Source: Sindora glabra
Taxonomy: Eukaryota > Streptophyta > Magnoliopsida > Fabales > Fabaceae
NCBI GenBank assembly: GCA_020226215.1
Contig: CM035236.1
Location: 6,329,001-6,393,000, forward strand
DNA: 64,000 bases
Direction: 5' to 3'
A program made the translations under genes and the position numbers. Below, in pieces: positions 59,709-64,000 of the stretch; within the stretch, counting starts at the first letter, position 1, and every line of letters begins with the position of its first letter. Below the pieces are notes generated by a model. It searched no databases, was not told where the DNA came from, and saw nothing but the letters and a program-made list of their open reading frames with translations.

Positions 59709-60479
59709 ATAAGTAAAATCTTAATATATTTTTAATTTTTTTAAATAATTAAAATATTAAAATAATTAAAAAATTTATACATATATGTTATCTTTCTCTT
59801 TCTCTATCCATCTATATATATATATATATATATATTGGAGAGAGAGAGGGAGAGAGATTTGATCCATAGATTAGTTTTACATTATCAATTAATTGTATAT
59901 TATTATATTAATAAAAAATTATTAATTTTTTTATTATTATTAAATTTTTTAATTACTATTATATTTTAATGACATATTTTATTCTCATTTATTAATAATT
60001 AATAATATGAAATATTTTATAATAATAATAAATTAAATGTAAACTCTCCCTTTTCTTTATATATATAAAATGAAAATATAATTTTATAATAATAAAATCT
60101 TAAGAAATAAGATAAAATATTATTATTCCATTTCACCTCAAGTACCATTGAATGATTTTTACGGGACATTATAAAGTGGGGAAAATACAACTGTTTGTGG
60201 GTCAGAATATTAATTTGTGGGACAAACCAATCTTCATCATTTGAGACTAGCCCCTCGTGCCCATAACATCCAACCCAATTATTGCTATCTAACATTAGGG
60301 AGCATCATTCCTCTCCTTGATGCTGTTCATTTTTGAAATGTTATATTCCTTTTTATTGTAAAAATAGATAGATAGCTGAATTTCTACCATGCAATTATGG
60401 TCATACGACTCCGTATTGCTAAAGTATAGTATTTTTTTTTCTTTTAATAATAAAAAGTTTTGCTTAAATTCGCGTAGAG
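59709..60479. other. AT-rich flank with simple repeats
   Basis: Contains an AT run at about 59813-59834 followed by GAGAGAGAGGGAGAGAGA. The frame at 60017-60295 has no known domain. Confidence 0.5.
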
Positions 60480-60660
60480 ATCCTCATATCTCAGCGAGAA
60501 TTATGCGTCTCCCGCGAAGGAGGACTGGAATCTCAGGTTGATGTCACGGGGGGCCTCACCTGGCTGGAAAAGTCAGAAATAGACGATGAAGCCAATGACT
60601 TTGGGACTCAGGTCCATGCCAAATCGACGAAGGCACTACACAAAGTCTCAATTTAGACTT
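60480..60660. other. GC-richer patch, unidentified
   Basis: About 180 bp of clearly higher GC than the surroundings, with no long frame in any phase. It may be a gene or element fragment; I cannot identify it. Confidence 0.4.
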
Positions 60661-60854
60661 TTATTTCAATTGCTGAAATTTGGTATTCACCCTGGTCGAT
60701 TTAATGATTAAACCTAGATAAAAATTAAGATGCATCAAGTACATCAGGATACTAATAATTTAAGTTGTTAAATTTTATTTATCTACGTAACATTATATAA
60801 AATAAATAACGTAAATAAATAAAATTTAATAATTTAAATTAATGTAATTGATAC

Positions 60855-60960
60855 ATAAAAATTTCGGCCTTGAACCCGCGACTCCGAGGAGCAACTTAAT
60901 TGGTCTAACACGCAAATGGGTTGTGTACCAACAAACCATGAGTTTTTTCTTATATTAATT
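60855..60960 (-). mobile_element. Possible tRNA-derived SINE remnant
   Basis: On the - strand GCGGGTTCAAGGCC near 60865-60880 fits the polymerase III B box (GGTTCRANNCC). Upstream on that strand the A box is not clear. It may be a SINE fragment or a chance match. Confidence 0.25.
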
Positions 60961-61189
60961 ATATGGTCAGAACCTTATTGCCATTAACTTCCTCTTTTCC
61001 GACCATTTATGTACTGCTAGCTCTCCGAATAATGCCTAGTTAGGTCATAGATTCTATTAATTTAGTCAATCTAGTAATTTGCGCAGCAAATTTTTATATT
61101 ATTTTAAATTTGAATTATTTAAAAAATAAATACTATTTGAAGGTGAAAAAATAGACATAATTACACTTTACCGATCCATATTTTAAGTG

Positions 61190-61345
61190 GTAGAAGCAAA
61201 AATTTTAAGTGAGGGGAGCCAAATATAAAATATTATAAAATTTGAGGGAGTCATATATAAATTTTGATATTATATTATATATAAAAAATTTTAAGTTAGG
61301 GGGTTGGGGCCCATTCTTGCCCCCAATCCCGACGCTGCATATTTT
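61190..61345. repeat. Dispersed-repeat remnant
   Basis: Contains TTTTAAGTGAGGGGAGCC and TTTTAAGTTAGGGGGTTGG, a pair of related phrases, then GGGCCCATTCTTGCCCCCAA. G-rich 'grey' phrases of this kind are common in decayed plant retroelements, but the family is not identifiable here. Confidence 0.35.
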
Positions 61346-62739
61346 CGTTAATTTTTATATAATTCATTTATATTTTTAAATATTACAATTTACTTATTTG
61401 TATTTTCTAATATTAATACTTCACCCAATTAAATATTTTTAGTCAAATTTTTAATGCAATGTACCTTAGCAAGTGAACTAAATGAATTTGGAAAAATTAC
61501 AAGAGAATAAATTATAATTTTGTTACATTTATATGAATTGATGTTCATAATTCTTATTTGGAACTAGGAAAAATAATATTAGCTCTATCTCCTTAATTTA
61601 TATTTATAAACTATATGTTGTTATATGCTTTACAAAATTATCAATAATAGAATATAAATATTTCACTATTTGTATATATCAAAAGTTTTAGTTAATTTTT
61701 TTTACATGTCATGTATTATAGTAACTTTTTTGTTTATGGCATGTTATTAAAATAAGAAGACAAAATTAATATATTTTAATTCCCATTAAAAAATCTTAAC
61801 ATTAATTTATATAAATATATTAAAATTATATTTTACTTATATCTAATTTTAATCAATTTAACTCAAATGTAATGAATTTTTTCGTTAAAAATTGGATCGA
61901 AAAAAGTTTAAATGACAATATTTTCACAGCAAAAAGTATAGATTGATAAATTATAATGCTTACAAATACATATAAATTTAGCAAAAATCAGTAAAATTAT
62001 ATATTTGGTAAAATATAAATTTTGCTAAAAAATATATAGATCTCAAGAACGTACAACTTCATTGCATTTCTTGAATTTATCACCCTCCAACTATTTATAT
62101 AATATTTTTAAATTTCAGAATTATCTAAATATATTTAAAAAATAACTTTAATAAATGCTAATCGATTTAATTACTATAAAACGTTATAATCAAGATGTAT
62201 CCGTCAATCTCTGATAAAATCTATCATAACCCTTCCGGTTTTGGATCTACAAACTCGGACGAGCCCCATCATTGGTCCCAGAAAAAAAGGTAGAATGGCC
62301 CAACTAATCAAGAAGCTCTTATTACAATCTCCATCATATTATGCAGGTAGTGGGAAAGAGAGAGTTGTTGACCTTAGGTGAGTGAATGAGATTTTCACAA
62401 GAGATGATAAATTTATTATGCTTCTAATTGGATCAGTGGCTAATTCTTACGTTGGCATGACCTAATTGACTATGTAACACCCTCCATTGTTCTCTCTGCT
62501 TGTTGATATATTTGAAGGGAGGGGAAACTTTTCCCTCTTCGAAAGTTTCATGGCAGCAGATAGAAGGGGCGGAGGAGAAGTGGAGGATAGGAAGAATTAT
62601 TGTATAATATCCTCTCTTTTTTTCTGGAATTTTGGTGAAAGAGATGAGTGAAATGAGGTAGTAGTTAATCAAATTCATTCGATATTCTTAATTGTTAGTA
62701 TTTTCATATTTCTTTTAACTTAAATATTTTTCTAAACAT

Positions 62740-63275
62740 TTAAATGAAGAAAGAAAAAGATATGTATTAACCATTCATTCCCCTCCTTTTCCTTACCCTA
62801 TATTCTTTATTATTGTCTCCCTTCCTTTTTTTGTGGTTATTAATTTCCAAATATACCATTAATGAAAGAAGATTAAAAAAATAAAAAGTTATGATTAATT
62901 TTTTGAAAATATATATCACTTTAGCACCCCAATGTTATCACTTTTGTACCCCTAGTTTAGAAGGTTTTTAGAGTTTTTTTTTTTAATATTCAAAATTCCT
63001 AATTATTGAATGTTTATATATTTTTTCAATTCGAATGCTTTTTTAAACATTTAAATAAGACAAGAAGATTCGCCTCCTCCTTTTTACCCTACATTCTCTA
63101 TTATTATTTCTCTTCCTTTCTTGTTTTTGTTAATTTTCGAACATACCATTAATGAAAAAAAAATGAAAAATAAAAGGTTATGATTAATTCTTTGAAAATA
63201 TCATTTCCGCATGCCCAACGTCATCACTCTCGTACCCCCTCCCTTGGAAAGATTTTAGAGGCTTTTTTAAAAAAA
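62740..63275. repeat. Two-copy tandem duplication, 288-bp period
   Basis: ATGATTAATTTTTTGAAAAT at 62891 recurs as ATGATTAATTCTTTGAAAAT at 63179. Similarity covers the preceding CCTCCTTTT..CCTA.ATTCT block and ACCATTAATGAAA, so the copies span roughly 62740-62985 and 63040-63275. Diverged and non-coding. Confidence 0.8.
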
Positions 63276-64000
63276 AAATTCAAAAAAATAGAGGGGATAA
63301 AAGAAATAATTTCCCTCATCTATCCCCTTCTCTTTTCTTTCTTTTCGAACTTGCACATATGTCATAAGTATTCAATGCTGATTCGTTAACTTTAGGGCAA
63401 AGTATCTAGAGTAAAAGCATAAATAACTATGTGAAAAGAATTAAACAAATAAAAGAGACTTCAGGGAATGTATGATTACGCCCGTGTAGTGGAGAGAACA
63501 AAGCATCTAATCACATATTCCTCCTTTTTAATAATCAATTGTGAAATGGTTGAGAGTAAGTTCGAGAAAAAAAGAGGGATATTAGAGTTTACTTGGTGAT
63601 GTTTGGGATATGTCATAAATTTCAACGTAGAATCTCCCCTGCTCCGTCATGTTACAATCCCATTTTTTCTTTTTTAATTCAATTCTGTAGGGATTTCGTA
63701 TGTCAAATAGCATAATTAAGCATATATTTGTTCTCAATATATATTCCTCCTGGCCGGCTCTAAAGTTGATATAAAAGTTGACTATCTTGCACTGAAGATT
63801 CTAAACTAGAAGCTTCTAATTATCTGCTTAGAGCCATCTTAAAAAAGCCAGGTGGAGATTATATTTGATTTTCTTTCTTCTCTAAATTCTATGCTGAGCA
63901 TAAATAGCATATTACAAAACTTGACTCTCGTAGTAGGAATAGACTAATTCTTCCGATACAACTCCCACCCAATTGTACCCGTGGAAAACATTATAAAGTG
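63276..64000. other. Intergenic to window end
   Basis: No gene, element or RNA that I can support. Confidence 0.5.

Overview
This window looks like nuclear DNA of a dicot plant. It is very AT-rich, its two clear genes have canonical GT-AG introns and dicot-type protein families, and most of the rest is old transposon debris. It contains one 100-base assembly gap (277-376). I cannot name the species from the sequence.

Two host genes are well supported. The first, at 13499-14779 on the + strand, has four exons and encodes a 291-residue xyloglucan endotransglucosylase/hydrolase of the XTH9 type, a secreted cell-wall enzyme. The second, at 43759-45022 on the - strand, has three exons and encodes a 286-residue class II homeodomain-leucine zipper repressor of the HAT22/HAT9 type. 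Both have intact frames, splice sites and key residues. Nothing in the window ties them to a common pathway. A very short glucose-6-phosphate isomerase-like exon remnant lies at 31806-31850.

The mobile fraction is mostly Ty1/copia. A 5'-truncated copia with many stops occupies about 6209-11658. A full-length copia with both LTRs and a perfect 5-bp target duplication occupies 22453-28987; its LTRs begin with TA rather than TG and are about 86% identical. At 56455-59708 a sense copia (protease, integrase, start of reverse transcriptase) is cut off and fused to the 5' half of a second copia in antisense orientation (LTR, primer binding site, gag). All are dead by stops, frameshifts and loss of catalytic or zinc-binding residues. 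There are also several MITEs: a Tourist-like one with a TTA duplication (1137-1608), two hAT-like ones with perfect 8-bp duplications (33540-34259 and 38661-39188), and several foldback elements without a clear duplication.

Layout: 1-6.0 kb repeats and two MITEs; 6.0-11.7 kb copia 1; 13.3-15 kb the XTH gene; 17.6-20.5 kb a poorly resolved old repeat with inverted ends; 22.4-29 kb copia 2; 29.4-32 kb gene-like but decayed sequence; 33.5-39.2 kb two hAT MITEs flanking a 2.8-kb AT-rich tandem array of unusual structure; 39.5-43 kb non-coding DNA with promoter-like patches; 43.7-45 kb the HD-Zip gene; 45.3-48.3 kb foldback elements; 48.3-56 kb mostly featureless AT-rich DNA with one GC-rich island; 56.4-59.7 kb the copia composite; 59.7-64 kb AT-rich DNA with minor repeats. 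The best candidates for something undescribed are the palindrome-bearing alternating tandem array at 35.0-37.85 kb and the GC-rich island at 54.5-54.8 kb. I see no convincing new functional system.
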